Assembly: GCA_025352405.1 (NCBI GenBank)
Contig: JANXTM010000319.1
Span: 1 to 33,817 of the forward strand
Length of the DNA: 33,817 nt
Source: Polaromonas sp.
GTDB lineage: Bacteria > Pseudomonadota > Gammaproteobacteria > Burkholderiales > Burkholderiaceae_C
Reading direction: 5' to 3'
Shown here: positions 24,854 to 33,817 of the stretch, piece by piece
Position numbering within the stretch: the first letter of the stretch is position 1
Layout: each line of letters opens with the position of its first letter
Notes under the pieces: model-generated
The model's input: only the letters and a program-made list of their open reading frames with translations
Database searches by the model: none
Told to the model about the DNA's origin: nothing
Program-made: the position numbers and the translations under genes

Positions 24854-25990
24854 ATGCAAGAAAAAACAGGCTCTGAAGTGCTTCGCAATGCCCGGCGCAT
24901 TGTGGTCAAGGTGGGTTCAAGTCTGGTCACCAACGAGGGCCGGGGGCTGGACGCAGACGCCATAGGCCACTGGTGCGGGCAACTGGCTGCACTGGTCAAG
25001 GATGGGCGCGAGGTCATCATGGTCAGCAGCGGCGCCATTGCCGAGGGCATGAAACGCCTCGGCTGGGCGACCCGCCCCAAGGGCATTCATGAGTTGCAGG
25101 CTGCTGCTGCAGTTGGCCAGATGGGTTTGGCACAGGTCTATGAAACCAAACTGCGCGAGAGCGGCATTGGCAGCGCTCAAGTGCTGCTGACCCACGCCGA
25201 CCTGGCAGACCGGGAGCGTTACCTCAATGCCCGCTCGACCCTGCTAACGCTCCTGGGCCTCGGTGTTGTGCCCGTTATCAACGAGAACGACACGGTCGTC
25301 AACGATGAAATCAAGTTTGGCGACAACGACACCCTGGGCGCGCTGGTTGCCAATCTGGTGGAAGCCGATGCATTAATCATCCTGACAGACCAGAAGGGTT
25401 TGTACACAGCAGACCCGCGCAAAGACCCTGCTGCGCAATTTGTACACCAAGCCAACGCAGGTGACGCCGCGCTTGAAGCCATGGCGGGTGGTGCAGGCTC
25501 CAGCATTGGCAAAGGCGGCATGATCACCAAAATTTTGGCGGCCAAGCGCGCGGCCGGTTCAGGCGCTTCGACCGTGATTGCCTGGGGCCGTGAGCCACAA
25601 GCGCTGATCCGTTTAAGCCAGGGTGAGGCCATTGGCACGCTGCTGGTCGCGCAAACCCAGAAAAAACAGGCCCGCAAACAATGGATGGCCGACCATCTGC
25701 AGATGCGCGGTTCGGTCACGGTCGATGCCGGCGCTGCTGGCAAAGTACGTGATGAAGGCAAGAGTCTTCTACCCATCGGCATGACCGCTGTGCAGGGCGA
25801 ATTTTCACGCGGCGATGTGATTGCCGTGCTGGATGCAGACGGGGCAGAAATTGCACGCGGTCTGGCCAACTACTCCAGTTCAGAAGCCCGGCTTATTTGC
25901 CGCAAATCATCTTCAGAATTTGAAAAACTGCTGGGTTATACCGGCGAGCCTGAAATGCTGCACCGTACTAACCTGGTATTGACTCGTTAG
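24854..25990 (+). CDS. proB: Glutamate 5-kinase ProB
   Basis: Up to 378 residues. It phosphorylates glutamate in the first step of proline synthesis. The amino-acid-kinase domain begins [18 protein letters not shown] and contains [14 protein letters not shown] and the substrate segment [14 protein letters not shown] domain fills about 285-370 ([13 protein letters not shown]...). The ATG at 24854 has no Shine-Dalgarno sequence. A GTG at 24878 has ACAGG about 7 nt upstream, lies about 20 nt after the expected start point of the TATAAA promoter, and would give 370 residues, nearer the family length; I cannot decide between them. Gene order obgE-proB-(CNP1)-rppH-proS is typical of betaproteobacteria. 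Confidence 0.95.
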   Translation: MQEKTGSEVLRNARRIVVKVGSSLVTNEGRGLDADAIGHWCGQLAALVKDGREVIMVSSGAIAEGMKRLGWATRPKGIHELQAAAAVGQMGLAQVYETKLRESGIGSAQVLLTHADLADRERYLNARSTLLTLLGLGVVPVINENDTVVNDEIKFGDNDTLGALVANLVEADALIILTDQKGLYTADPRKDPAAQFVHQANAGDAALEAMAGGAGSSIGKGGMITKILAAKRAAGSGASTVIAWGREPQALIRLSQGEAIGTLLVAQTQKKQARKQWMADHLQMRGSVTVDAGAAGKVRDEGKSLLPIGMTAVQGEFSRGDVIAVLDADGAEIARGLANYSSSEARLICRKSSSEFEKLLGYTGEPEMLHRTNLVLTR

Positions 25991-26030
25991 TAGCGTTCTA
26001 CGTCTTACCGCAGCATAGCGAATAGTTGTT

Positions 26031-26579
26031 TTATTGCAAGTATTTCAGATTTGGGTTCTTCAGCCGATAAACCAGCGCATTGACAGAGCTTGGTGTTGCA
26101 GCGTTGTCACAAGCACCTGCGCGGGCAAAGTAGAGCGCGTGTTTGGACGGCAAAGTGCCAAAAAGGGAACGCCAGCCCGCGTCGCTCGCCGGGCTCCAGC
26201 GACCGTCGGATGAATAACGGGCATAAGTTTTGAACTCACCCGTCGAGCAGCGAATGGCCTCGTACATTACATTTTTTGCACCGCTGGCACTGCTAGCCAC
26301 CAGAACATAACGTATCAGGTTGTCACTGCTGGAAATCCGTATGGACGCCGGATCAACGCCATACACCAGTGAGGAATTGACAGACCCATCAAAAATGACC
26401 AGCTTTCCCATATCGAATGCTGGCGGCGGCGGCACGTCAGACTCTTTCCAGTCCGGATCCTCAGGTGCGAGCTGGGCCAAGGCAGCCCCACCCGTGCCAA
26501 GCGCAAGCACCAGACACACGGCGCAAACCCGCACAGCTTCAAAAGCCAGGAGTAGCCGGGGAAAATTTCTCGACGTCAT
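26031..26579 (-). CDS. CNP1-like family exported protein
   Basis: 182 residues with a signal peptide (basic start, hydrophobic 15-33, cleavage near ALA-Q at 35/36). The mature part has the features of the CNP1-like family: [16 protein letters not shown] soon after the signal, a single pair of cysteines (IRCSTGEFK and AGACDN), and a C-terminus [11 protein letters not shown]. The family was named for a Neisseria protein and its function is not established. The ATG overlaps the rppH stop by 4 nt (ATGA), so it is translated with rppH. It converges with proB across 40 bp. Confidence 0.88.
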   Translation of the reverse strand: MTSRNFPRLLLAFEAVRVCAVCLVLALGTGGAALAQLAPEDPDWKESDVPPPPAFDMGKLVIFDGSVNSSLVYGVDPASIRISSSDNLIRYVLVASSASGAKNVMYEAIRCSTGEFKTYARYSSDGRWSPASDAGWRSLFGTLPSKHALYFARAGACDNAATPSSVNALVYRLKNPNLKYLQ

Positions 26580-27259
26580 GTTTTCGCAATACGGATGTCC
26601 GCAGCCAAGCTGGTCTGCGGATCAGGGTCAAAAGTAGCACCAGGCGGCAGCTCAAAAGCGGCACCGAATCTGTTCAGGGGCAGATGTCCAGTGTTATCGC
26701 CGTGCCCACCGTCCTGATCACGCAAATGCGAGCCACCGCGCAAAAAGCGGTTCCTGATGTCCGGCCGTGTATCAGACCGGCAATCAAGATAGGGCACAAA
26801 GCGCGCAAGTTCTATCAGCGCCATTTCGTACACACCGCGCTTGAACTCGACCACCACATCGAGTGGCACCCAGTAGTCGTTCCAGCGCCAGGCATCAAAC
26901 TCTGGATGGTCTGTCGCGCGCAGGTTCAGGTCCCAGTCGTGGCCAACCAGCTGCAGTAAAAACCAGATTTGTTTCTGGCCTTTGTAATGTCCACGCGCAT
27001 CACGGCGAATGAACCGGTCAGGCACCTCATAGCGCAACCAGTCTCTGGTTCTGGCCAGCACATGAACATGCTGCGGAAACAAACCAACTTCCTCATGCAA
27101 CTCGCGGAACATGGCTTGCTTGGGGTTTTCGCCCCGGTCAATGCCGCCCTGCGGGAATTGCCACGAGTGGGTGCGGATGCGTTTCCCCCAAAATACCTGA
27201 CTTCTCTGGTTGAGCAAGATGATGCCGACGTTGGGCCTAAAGCCGTCCCGGTCAAGCAT
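26576..27259 (-). CDS. rppH: RNA pyrophosphohydrolase RppH (Nudix)
   Basis: 227 residues from ATG 27259, which has GAGG 7 nt upstream; a TTG two codons earlier is less likely. It removes pyrophosphate from the 5' end of mRNAs, starting decay. The start [17 protein letters not shown] and the Nudix box [23 protein letters not shown] (split over about 38-60) are as in RppH and include the catalytic REXXEE glutamates. KQIWFLLQL and the aspartate-rich D-x-W-R-W-x-x-Y region follow. It is about 50 residues longer than the E. coli enzyme (176) at the C-terminus, ending in a low-complexity Gly/Asp/Pro tail. Confidence 0.95.
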   Translation of the reverse strand: MLDRDGFRPNVGIILLNQRSQVFWGKRIRTHSWQFPQGGIDRGENPKQAMFRELHEEVGLFPQHVHVLARTRDWLRYEVPDRFIRRDARGHYKGQKQIWFLLQLVGHDWDLNLRATDHPEFDAWRWNDYWVPLDVVVEFKRGVYEMALIELARFVPYLDCRSDTRPDIRNRFLRGGSHLRDQDGGHGDNTGHLPLNRFGAAFELPPGATFDPDPQTSLAADIRIAKT

Positions 27260-27289
27260 AATCAAACCTCAGATTTTTAAACTGAGTCC

Positions 27290-27318
27290 ATTATGCACAG
27301 CGCAGGCCCACCAGCCAA
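27290..27318 (-). promoter_or_regulatory. Promoter of rppH
   Basis: On the minus strand: TTGGCT (27318-27313), 17 nt, CATAAT (27295-27290). The start of transcription would be near 27283, about 24 nt before the rppH ATG. It lies in the 113-bp interval shared with divergent proS. Confidence 0.5.
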
Positions 27319-27372
27319 GTATGCAGCACGCCTGCAGCGCCCTGCCAACCCAGAAATCCAGAAAAATAGTCC

Positions 27373-29130
27373 ATGAAAGCCTCGCAGTTCTTCATTTCCA
27401 CCCTTAAGGAAGCCCCGGCTGACGCAGAAATCGTCAGTCACCAGCTGATGATGCGTGCTGGCCTGATTAAAAAACTGGGCGCCGGCATTTACAACTACAT
27501 GCCCATGGGTTTGCGCGTGATCCGCAAGGTTGAAGCAATCGTGCGCGAAGAGATGAACCGCGCCGGGGCCATAGAAATGTCCATGCCGGTGATTCAGCCT
27601 GCCGAGTTCTGGCAAGAGACCGGCCGCTTTGAAAAAATGGGCCCCGAACTGCTGCGCATCAAGGACCGCCATGGCCGTGACTTTGTGGTGCAACCCACCA
27701 GCGAAGAAGTGGTGACCGATGTCATGCGCCAGGACATCAAAAGCTACAAGCAGTTACCCAAGAACCTGTACCAGATTCAAACCAAATTTCGCGACGAGCG
27801 TCGTCCGCGTTTTGGTCTGATGCGCGGACGCGAGTTCATCATGAAGGACGCTTACAGCTTTGACCGCGACGAGACCGCGGCCAAAGTCAGCTACCAGAAC
27901 ATGGCTGCGGCCTACCGCAGAATTTTTGACCGTTTTGGCTTGAGCTACCGCGCGGTCGCCGCCGACAGCGGCGCGATTGGCGGCGACTTGAGCGAAGAGT
28001 TTCAGGTGATTGCTGCCACCGGCGAAGACGCCATCGTCTATTGCCCGACCAGCAACTACGCGGCGAATATGGAAAAAGCTGAGGCACTGGCGCCGCAAGT
28101 CGAGCGCAAAACTGCAATGCAGGCCATGACTAAAACCGCTACGCCGGACAGAGCGACCTGCTCAGATGTGGCAGAGTTGCTCGGCATAGCGCTGCAATCC
28201 ACGGTTAAGTCCTTGGTGATGGCTACCGACGACACCAACGACAAGGGGGAAGTCATCAAATCGCAGGTTTGGTTGCTGCTGCTGCGCGGCGACCACGACA
28301 TGAACGAGGTCAAAGCCGGGAAAGTACCTGGTCTGGATGCCAGCTTTCGTTTTGCCACCATCCCCGAGATTGAAGACCACTTCGGCTGCAAGCCGGGCTA
28401 CCTCGGCCCAATGGGCCTGAAAAAGCCCGTCAAGCTGGTGGTGGACCGTGACGTCGCAATAATGGCCGACTGGGTCTGCGGTGCGAACGAGCCTGACTTT
28501 CACTTCACAGGCGTCAACTGGGGGCGCGACCTGCCCGAGCCCGACCTGATTGCAGATATTCGCAACGTGGTTGCAGGAGACGCTTCCCCCGACGGCAAAG
28601 GCTTGCTGGCGATTGAGCGCGGCATCGAAGTTGGCCACGTTTTTTACCTCGGCACCAAGTACAGCCGCGCCATGAACGCGACCTTTCTGGGCGATAACGG
28701 CAAGCCGCAGTTTCTGGAAATGGGTTGTTACGGTATTGGCATCACGCGCCTGCCCGCTGCTGCGATTGAGCAAAACCACGATGCCAAAGGCATCATCTGG
28801 CCAGACGCGATTGCACCGTTCACCGTGGTGCTGTGCCCCATCAGCCCGGACCGTTTTGCAGACGTCAAGCTGGCAGCAGACCAGCTTTACGGGGAGCTGA
28901 TCGCCGCTGGGGTAGACGTGATTCTGGACGACCGCAACGAGCGTCCCGGCGCCATGTTTGCCGACTGGGAGCTGATAGGCGTGCCGCACCGCGTCACCAT
29001 CGGCGACCGTGGTTTGAAAGACGGCCACCTGGAGTACCAGCACCGCCGCGATGCCGAATCCACAAAAATTGAGGCCGCCAGTGCACTGCATTTCCTGAAG
29101 GCGAAGCTGGCCCTGGCAGTCGCCCGATGA
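27373..29130 (+). CDS. proS: Prolyl-tRNA synthetase (bacterial type)
   Basis: 585 residues, class II synthetase of the long bacterial form. It starts [26 protein letters not shown], typical for ProS. Motif 2 is [25 protein letters not shown] (split, about 136-160). The editing INS domain, YbaK-like, occupies about 225-400 and would hydrolyse Ala-tRNA-Pro. Motif 3 is [17 protein letters not shown], and the anticodon-binding domain closes the protein. It diverges from rppH and is followed 24 bp later by a lytic transglycosylase gene. Confidence 0.97.
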   Translation: MKASQFFISTLKEAPADAEIVSHQLMMRAGLIKKLGAGIYNYMPMGLRVIRKVEAIVREEMNRAGAIEMSMPVIQPAEFWQETGRFEKMGPELLRIKDRHGRDFVVQPTSEEVVTDVMRQDIKSYKQLPKNLYQIQTKFRDERRPRFGLMRGREFIMKDAYSFDRDETAAKVSYQNMAAAYRRIFDRFGLSYRAVAADSGAIGGDLSEEFQVIAATGEDAIVYCPTSNYAANMEKAEALAPQVERKTAMQAMTKTATPDRATCSDVAELLGIALQSTVKSLVMATDDTNDKGEVIKSQVWLLLLRGDHDMNEVKAGKVPGLDASFRFATIPEIEDHFGCKPGYLGPMGLKKPVKLVVDRDVAIMADWVCGANEPDFHFTGVNWGRDLPEPDLIADIRNVVAGDASPDGKGLLAIERGIEVGHVFYLGTKYSRAMNATFLGDNGKPQFLEMGCYGIGITRLPAAAIEQNHDAKGIIWPDAIAPFTVVLCPISPDRFADVKLAADQLYGELIAAGVDVILDDRNERPGAMFADWELIGVPHRVTIGDRGLKDGHLEYQHRRDAESTKIEAASALHFLKAKLALAVAR

Positions 29131-29154
29131 CGGCTCCAAGGTAGCCATTCAGGT

Positions 29155-29808
29155 ATGCGACTTGCGACTAAAAATTCCCTGATTGAAAGCCATTTTTCAA
29201 GACGAAAGTGCCTCAAGGCCATATTAGTCGGCGGCCAGTCGCTATTGTTTTCGGAGCTATCGAGCGCTGGAGCACAGATTGAAGAGCCGCTCATGGACTC
29301 GGTGCGGACGGCGCTGACATCTGCCATTGCCAACCACGCTCCTCCTGTCCCTGAGTTCAAGGACACCGAAAGCCGCATCAAGTACCTGCGCTGGCTGGGC
29401 GCCATGAGTGACCGCCTAAAAAAGAAAACCCCCGAGTCGCAGATTCGCAAGGAATTTTTGCAGACCGTCTGGTACGAAAGTAAACGCGCCGGGCTGGACG
29501 TGATGCTGGTGCTGGGCCTTATTCAGGTTGAAAGCAACTTCCGAAAATTTGCGGTCAGCAGCGTGGGGGCGCGCGGTTACATGCAAGTCATGCCGTTTTG
29601 GACCCGTTTGATCGGCGATGGCGATGCCAGCAAGCTGTTTCACATGCAGACCAACCTGCGCTTTGGCTGCGTGATCTTGCGCCACTATCTGGACCGCGAA
29701 AAAGGCGATGTGTTCATGGGACTTGGCAGGTACAACGGTTCGCGCGGAAAAGCACCCTACCCCGACGCCGTACTGGGCGCTGCGAGGAACTGGGAGTTCA
29801 GTGTATGA
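29155..29808 (+). CDS. Lytic transglycosylase (SLT domain)
   Basis: 217 residues. The SLT domain covers about 105-215; the catalytic Glu is E126 in LIQVESNFRKFAVSSVGARGYMQVMP, followed by the GYMQVMP motif and, later, GLGRYNGSRG. It would cleave peptidoglycan between MurNAc and GlcNAc with formation of the 1,6-anhydro product, the kind of product that AmpD (9790-10428) handles after uptake. The N-terminus has SRRKCLK (15-21) before a hydrophobic stretch and SSAGAQ, so export is likely and may use the Tat route. It lies 24 bp after proS and is probably co-transcribed. Confidence 0.9.
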   Translation: MRLATKNSLIESHFSRRKCLKAILVGGQSLLFSELSSAGAQIEEPLMDSVRTALTSAIANHAPPVPEFKDTESRIKYLRWLGAMSDRLKKKTPESQIRKEFLQTVWYESKRAGLDVMLVLGLIQVESNFRKFAVSSVGARGYMQVMPFWTRLIGDGDASKLFHMQTNLRFGCVILRHYLDREKGDVFMGLGRYNGSRGKAPYPDAVLGAARNWEFSV

Positions 29809-29850
29809 GGCTGGTGAAACGTCGCTCTTTTACGAGAGTTTGACCACCCG

Positions 29851-29906
29851 TACTATAAATTTGATAGCTGGAAGTTCCGAATATATCTGCCGCTGCGGCT
29901 GTTTTC
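29851..29906 (-). repeat. Possible relative of the dispersed element (copy D)
   Basis: The reverse complement begins GAAAA and has GCGGCAG at offset 14, exactly as in 2531-2550 beside copy A, and ends in AAATTTATAGTA. It fills most of the 116-bp spacer between two convergent genes. Confidence 0.3.
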
Positions 29907-29924
29907 CTCAAGTGAACCGTAACA

Positions 29925-31130
29925 TCACGAACCCAGAAACTCACCCACAGGCTTGAGGTCGTCGACCCGGTCGCACACTGATTTGACAATCATCAAAATG
30001 GGCATCCCCAGCAGCAAACCCCAAACACCCCATAGCCAACCCCAGGCCAGCAGGCCGACAAACACCGCAACCGGGTTCATGCGGCTGGCTCGGCTGGTGA
30101 GCCAAGGGGTAATCAGGTTGCCGATGAAAGTGTGAATGAACAACGATGTGCCGCCCACCACGAACGCCATATTGAGCGAGCCAAACTGCAAAAAACCCAC
30201 CAGTGCAGAGGCCACGGCAGTCATCAGTGACCCGACGTAGGGCACCAAATTGAGTACGCCGGCGGCAATACCCCAAACAGCGGCGTTTTCCAGCCCGACG
30301 ATCCACAATGCCACCCCGGTCAGCAACCCGACCACCGCACTGGTAAAAAGCTGCACCTGCAGGTAGCGCTGGATTTGCCCGGTGACCTCATCAAGCGCCT
30401 GCAAAGTGATTTTCTTGGTGCTCAACGAAGGTCCGGCAATCTTGACTAGCTTACGCCGGAAGGTGTCACCCGAAACCATTAAAAAGTAGGTCAAAAATAC
30501 CACCACGGTGACTTGCCCTACCAGCGTCATTAAACCTATGGTGCCAGTCCATAAATAGTCCGCCACATTGAACCGGGGCGACTCCACCACCACCCGGAGC
30601 GCACCCCTGCTGGTGGTTACCGGATCTGGCGGAGCGCCTTCGCGTGCGGCTTGCTCTATCTGGGTCGCGGCTTTTTGCACACTCTGAAGTGTGCTGTCGG
30701 ATTTGGCGGGACGCCCCTTGATGGTTTGTCTGAATTTCTGGGCCGCCGCAGGCAGCGAATCGACCATTTTAAGAGCCTCATCCCTGAGCGAGTAAGTAGC
30801 GCCTGCAATCGCGCCGATGATAGCCAGCAAAAGAACAGCGGCACCCAGCCAGCGCGGCACGCGTTTGCCTTCCATCCAGTTCACCAGCGGTGACAGTGCA
30901 TAGCTGAAAATCACGCCCAGCATCAGCGGAATAAAAACAGCTTTGGCCCACTGCAGCACGAACAGGCTGGCAAACAAGGCCAGCAACACCAGCGACAAGC
31001 TGCGTATGCTGATGGGCATGTGAAGCAACTGGGGCGCCGGCTCGGTGGGCGGCGTTGCAACTATGGGGGTGGCTTCGGGGCTTGGGGCAAGGGAAACCTC
31101 AACAATGGAAGCAGGATGGTCGGGCGTCAT
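29925..31130 (-). CDS. AI-2E/PerM family membrane transporter
   Basis: 401 residues with about eight hydrophobic segments arranged as in the AI-2E transporter (PerM/TqsA/YdiK) superfamily: two pairs near the N-terminus, a large soluble loop (about 120-205), then four to five helices. The conserved PYVGSLMTAVASALVGF and ...NLITPWLTSRASRMNPVAVFVGLLAWGWLWGVWGLLLGMPI regions are present. Members export autoinducer-2 or act as Na+/H+ exchangers or have unknown cargo, so the substrate is open. The first 35 residues are a cytoplasmic Pro/Ala-rich extension. GGAGA lies upstream of the ATG. Confidence 0.9.
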   Translation of the reverse strand: MTPDHPASIVEVSLAPSPEATPIVATPPTEPAPQLLHMPISIRSLSLVLLALFASLFVLQWAKAVFIPLMLGVIFSYALSPLVNWMEGKRVPRWLGAAVLLLAIIGAIAGATYSLRDEALKMVDSLPAAAQKFRQTIKGRPAKSDSTLQSVQKAATQIEQAAREGAPPDPVTTSRGALRVVVESPRFNVADYLWTGTIGLMTLVGQVTVVVFLTYFLMVSGDTFRRKLVKIAGPSLSTKKITLQALDEVTGQIQRYLQVQLFTSAVVGLLTGVALWIVGLENAAVWGIAAGVLNLVPYVGSLMTAVASALVGFLQFGSLNMAFVVGGTSLFIHTFIGNLITPWLTSRASRMNPVAVFVGLLAWGWLWGVWGLLLGMPILMIVKSVCDRVDDLKPVGEFLGS

Positions 31131-31163
31131 GCAGCTTCTGTCTCCGATAGGTCAGGCGTTTTT

Positions 31164-31892
31164 TTAAATCTGCCCCGGCGCCCGCGAGTAGCGAAATTTT
31201 CGCAATGGCAGGCCAAGATAGTACTTTCTATAGTATTCGAACCGGGCAGCCAGGGAACGCGTGTAGGACAACTCCTCTGGAATGTACCAGCTGTTTAACC
31301 CGGTTCGCATCAAAAGCTGGTAGGCGCTGCGCCGCATCAACTGGTGTTTTTGCAGATGGGTAACGTGGTCTTCAATCAGCACCAGTTGCGGACGCCATAC
31401 GGAGAAACTAAAGCCTGACAGCGCCACCAGTTCGTGGCCCTCAATGTCGATGGACAACAGATCAAACCGGGGAGGTGCCGCATGGCTGCGCAGAATCGTG
31501 TCCAGTGTTTCGCACTGCACAGACACCGTGGAGCGGACCACTGCACCGAGCGCAATCGGGCGCTCTTCCAGGGTGGAGTGTGGTCCGGCGCGATTGAGCA
31601 GCAACTGCTTACCCGCATTTTCGGGGCTGGAGCAGGCAATTTCAACCACGGTGCCGGTACGCGTTTTTCGCAGGAGTTCGCAACAGTCGGGGTCAGGCTC
31701 GACCAGCAGGCCCGTCCAGCCCAGCGCTTCAAGGTGCTGGGACTGGGAATCAAGCACCGGATCGTTGGCACCTACATCCACATAAAACCCCTTGCGGCCC
31801 CCAAAAAAAGCTTGTACCAGCTGCTTCTCAACGGCTGGTTCGTTGTTGAATTGCTGAATATGGCGGGTGTCGAAATTGGCGCGGCTTGGCAT
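31164..31892 (-). CDS. FkbM-family SAM-dependent methyltransferase
   Basis: 242 residues. The FkbM features are GFYVDVGANDPVLDS (SAM-binding loop, about 36-50), GLLVEPDPDCCELL (about 61-74), and the core FDLLSIDIEGHELVAL (about 143-158) with IDIEGHE as the family signature. FkbM enzymes methylate hydroxyls in sugars, polyketides or lipids. No sugar or polyketide genes are nearby, so its substrate is unknown. It lies 33 bp upstream of the AI-2E-type gene on the same strand and may be co-transcribed with it. Confidence 0.88.
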   Translation of the reverse strand: MPSRANFDTRHIQQFNNEPAVEKQLVQAFFGGRKGFYVDVGANDPVLDSQSQHLEALGWTGLLVEPDPDCCELLRKTRTGTVVEIACSSPENAGKQLLLNRAGPHSTLEERPIALGAVVRSTVSVQCETLDTILRSHAAPPRFDLLSIDIEGHELVALSGFSFSVWRPQLVLIEDHVTHLQKHQLMRRSAYQLLMRTGLNSWYIPEELSYTRSLAARFEYYRKYYLGLPLRKFRYSRAPGQI

Positions 31893-31984
31893 GGGTGGGG
31901 CATCAGGTCAAATAACAAAAACCGATTATCGGTGCACCCTTTGAGAAACCTCTGCGTCAGCTTATCAATCCGCATCACGCCACA

Positions 31985-32737
31985 TCAGCCGGAAATAGCC
32001 TCTCGCACCGCGCTGAGCTGGCGGCGCGATACGGCCAGTAGCTCGTTAATACCGTTCAGCCGCACGGCCCAGCCCTCGCCTTCTTCGGGGTCAAAGTGTT
32101 TTTCAAGGGCCCGCACGGCTCGCCGGGAGATCAGCGCATTGCGGTGAATACGCATGAACTGCTGCGCGTATTTTTCTTCCAGCTCCCCGAGTGAGCCGTC
32201 CAGAACATAGCTGCGGGTAGCCGTGCGCACAGTGATGTATTTGAGTTCAGCCTTTAAATACAACACCTCGCCAAGCGGCACCCGTTCGGTTCTGCCACGG
32301 TCTTGAATGATCAGGGATTCCTCAATAAAATCGGGCTGTGAGGCATGTTTTACGGGGACCAGGCGCTCTACTTTTTGTAGCGCCTGCTGCAAGCGTTCAA
32401 GCCGTACCGGTTTGGTCAGGTAGTCAATCGCGCTGAGCTCAAAGGCCTGCACGGCATGCTCTGCGTGCGCCGTGACAAACACCACTGCAGGCGCGGCGGG
32501 CAGCGCGGTGATGCTTCGCGCCAGCGTCACGCCATCGGCGCCTGGCATGTGGATGTCGAGCAATACCAAATCAAAAGCCTCGCGCTGCAAGGCCACCATG
32601 GCCTGCACGGCATTGGCGGCCTCGGCCCGCACATCAGCGCCCGGGGCGGCACAGTCGGCCAGCAGCGTACGCAGCCTCAACCTGGCCAGAGCCTCATCAT
32701 CCACAAGCAACACACGGAGCCGTCTGGGCGGCATCAT
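31985..32737 (-). CDS. LytTR-family response regulator (AlgR/LytR type)
   Basis: 250 residues: a receiver domain with D61 (VLLDIHMPGADGV), preceded by acidic VDDE, and K at about 107 in DYLTKPVRL, then a C-terminal LytTR DNA-binding domain (ERVPLGEVLYLKAELKYITVRT...FMRIHRNALISRRAVRALE). The ATG at 32737 overlaps the kinase stop (ATGA), so the pair is translated together. It is the classic AlgZ/AlgR arrangement, but the target genes cannot be read from this window. A second ATG lies one codon downstream. Confidence 0.92.
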   Translation of the reverse strand: MMPPRRLRVLLVDDEALARLRLRTLLADCAAPGADVRAEAANAVQAMVALQREAFDLVLLDIHMPGADGVTLARSITALPAAPAVVFVTAHAEHAVQAFELSAIDYLTKPVRLERLQQALQKVERLVPVKHASQPDFIEESLIIQDRGRTERVPLGEVLYLKAELKYITVRTATRSYVLDGSLGELEEKYAQQFMRIHRNALISRRAVRALEKHFDPEEGEGWAVRLNGINELLAVSRRQLSAVREAISG

Positions 32738-33789
32738 GCCGGTATCTCCAGCCGCACCTGAAACACGCCCCCCTCAAACACCGTTTGAAAGCGCGCCTGT
32801 ACATCGTGCAGCAGCAGCAGGCGCTCGCGCACATTGGCCAACGCTAGGCCGTGGCCGCGCGTACCCACACCGGCTGGCGTGGTGTTGGTCACCTTGACCA
32901 CCACCGTGCTGCCCCGCCGCGTGGTCGATATTTTGAGCTGCGCCCCGGTGGCACTGGGCTCCACGCCATGGCGAATGGCGTTTTCAACCAGCGGCTGCAA
33001 CAGCAAGGGCGGCAGCTTGGCCTGGCTGGCGTGCGGGTCCAGGCTCCAGGTGACCTGCAAGCGCTCTCCAAAGCGGATTTCTTCAATCGCCAGGTAGCGT
33101 TGAGCCAGCGCTATTTCCTGCCCCAGCGTGACGGACTCCGCCGGGTCCGCCAGCGCGCTGCGAAACAGCTCACTCAGGTCTTCCAGCATGGCCTCGGCTT
33201 TGAGCGGCTCGGCGCGCACCAGTGCGATGGCGCTGTTGAGCGTATTGAACAAAAAATGGGGCCGTATCCGCGACTGCAACTCGGCCAGCCGCGCTGCAGT
33301 GGCTGCCGGTGTGCGCGCCTTGGCACGCCAGTACAAACCGGCCAGCAACATGCTGGACAGCAGCAATCCGGCCGCAGCGCTAGCGACCCAGGGCATGGGC
33401 TCTGCCAAACCCATCAGCGCCAGCAGACCACAGCCGTAGAGCCCAGCGGCCGCTCCAAGCGCAATGCCAGCCAGCCATTGCAACCGCGGCGTCAGCCGGT
33501 GCAACCGGGCTTTGAGCCCGCAAGCGGCAATCAGCCAGGCCAGGGTAGCGGGTAATGCGCCGCCCGTGAGCAAGGAAAAGCGCAGCAGCCAATCCATGGG
33601 CTGCGCCGCACCAAACATAACCCCCACCCCCACCACGGCCTCCACAAACATCACGGCGCGCAGCACCACACCGACATGGCAAGCGTCAAACATGCTGACG
33701 CGGACCGACGACGCGGACAGTCGGTCGTCTGCGGGCATCAGGCCGCCCTGCAGGGTAGATTCGCCGAAGGCGGTGGGATCAGGTGACAT
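32734..33789 (-). CDS. LytS/AlgZ-type sensor histidine kinase
   Basis: 351 residues from ATG 33789. Four hydrophobic helices (about 40-62, 72-92, 105-127 and 135-153) are followed by a His_kinase domain with H178 in QSRIRPHFLFNTLNSAI, which is the LytS-type H-box, and an HATPase with PLVENAIRHGVEP and GHGLALANVRERL. The kinase partner of the LytTR regulator, with which it overlaps by 4 nt. No ligand-binding domain other than the membrane part is seen, as in AlgZ. A TTG one codon upstream is an alternative start. The 28 bases beyond the start show nothing clear. Confidence 0.92.
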   Translation of the reverse strand: MSPDPTAFGESTLQGGLMPADDRLSASSVRVSMFDACHVGVVLRAVMFVEAVVGVGVMFGAAQPMDWLLRFSLLTGGALPATLAWLIAACGLKARLHRLTPRLQWLAGIALGAAAGLYGCGLLALMGLAEPMPWVASAAAGLLLSSMLLAGLYWRAKARTPAATAARLAELQSRIRPHFLFNTLNSAIALVRAEPLKAEAMLEDLSELFRSALADPAESVTLGQEIALAQRYLAIEEIRFGERLQVTWSLDPHASQAKLPPLLLQPLVENAIRHGVEPSATGAQLKISTTRRGSTVVVKVTNTTPAGVGTRGHGLALANVRERLLLLHDVQARFQTVFEGGVFQVRLEIPA

Positions 33790-33817
33790 CAAGTGACGGC
33801 TTCATGTTCAGATACAG

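Noticed and set aside
27268-27286. CTCAG/CTGAG inverted repeat that could hide the rppH ribosome site
   Set aside because: The predicted rppH start point (about 27283) falls within the upstream arm, so the hairpin would not form in full.
28162-29148. 328-codon minus-strand frame opposite proS
   Set aside because: Antisense shadow of proS without motifs or ribosome site.

Overview
The window reads as a contiguous piece of a betaproteobacterial chromosome, most likely Comamonadaceae (Rhodoferax/Polaromonas-like). This rests on the protein families, on gene neighbourhoods typical of the group (ffh next to a CcsA-type gene, pilSR-ampD, accBC-prmA-DUF3426, rplU-rpmA-obgE-proB, rppH-proS), on a histone H1-like protein with the AKKxx repeat, and on moderately high GC. 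It is dense with core genes. I see no phage, transposase, integrase, CRISPR array, toxin-antitoxin pair or recognisable defence island.

Layout. 1-4000 (+ strand): end of an M61 peptidase, an enoyl-CoA hydratase, tRNA-Met(CAT) with its own promoter and terminator, a small exported protein, and miaB bracketed by inverted copies of a roughly 40-bp element. 4064-5422 (-): ffh. 5508-10428 (+): a CcsA-like membrane protein, a small zinc-ribbon protein, pilS, pilR and ampD, closely packed. 10429-16018 (+): the ribonucleotide reductase locus. Two NrdR-type boxes overlap a promoter with an unusually clear -35/-10; then come a leader of about 200 nt, nrdA with two ATP-cone regions, a structured spacer, nrdB, a possible 50-aa ORF, a histone H1-like gene and a strong terminator.

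16214-20897 (-): accB-accC-prmA-DUF3426-PfkB kinase, apparently one operon. 20898-21235 is an AT-rich gap. 21236-22776 (-): ispB and a TlpA-type thioredoxin, translationally coupled. 22940-25990 (+): rplU, rpmA, terminator, obgE, proB. 26031-27259 (-): rppH and a CNP1-like protein with a 4-nt overlap. 27373-29808 (+): proS and a lytic transglycosylase. 29925-33789 (-): an AI-2E/PerM transporter, an FkbM methyltransferase, and a LytTR regulator with its LytS/AlgZ-type histidine kinase.

The genes mostly serve housekeeping: dNTP supply (nrdAB), fatty-acid initiation (accBC), translation (rplU, rpmA, prmA, obgE, proS, miaB, tRNA), protein export (ffh), quinone side-chain synthesis (ispB), cell-wall recycling (ampD, transglycosylase) and signalling (pilSR, LytTR pair). 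I did not find a convincing new system. The items most worth checking are the control region and leader of nrdA, the nrdA-nrdB spacer, the inverted elements around miaB with possible relatives elsewhere, and the perfect 16 x 15-bp repeat in the H1-like gene.
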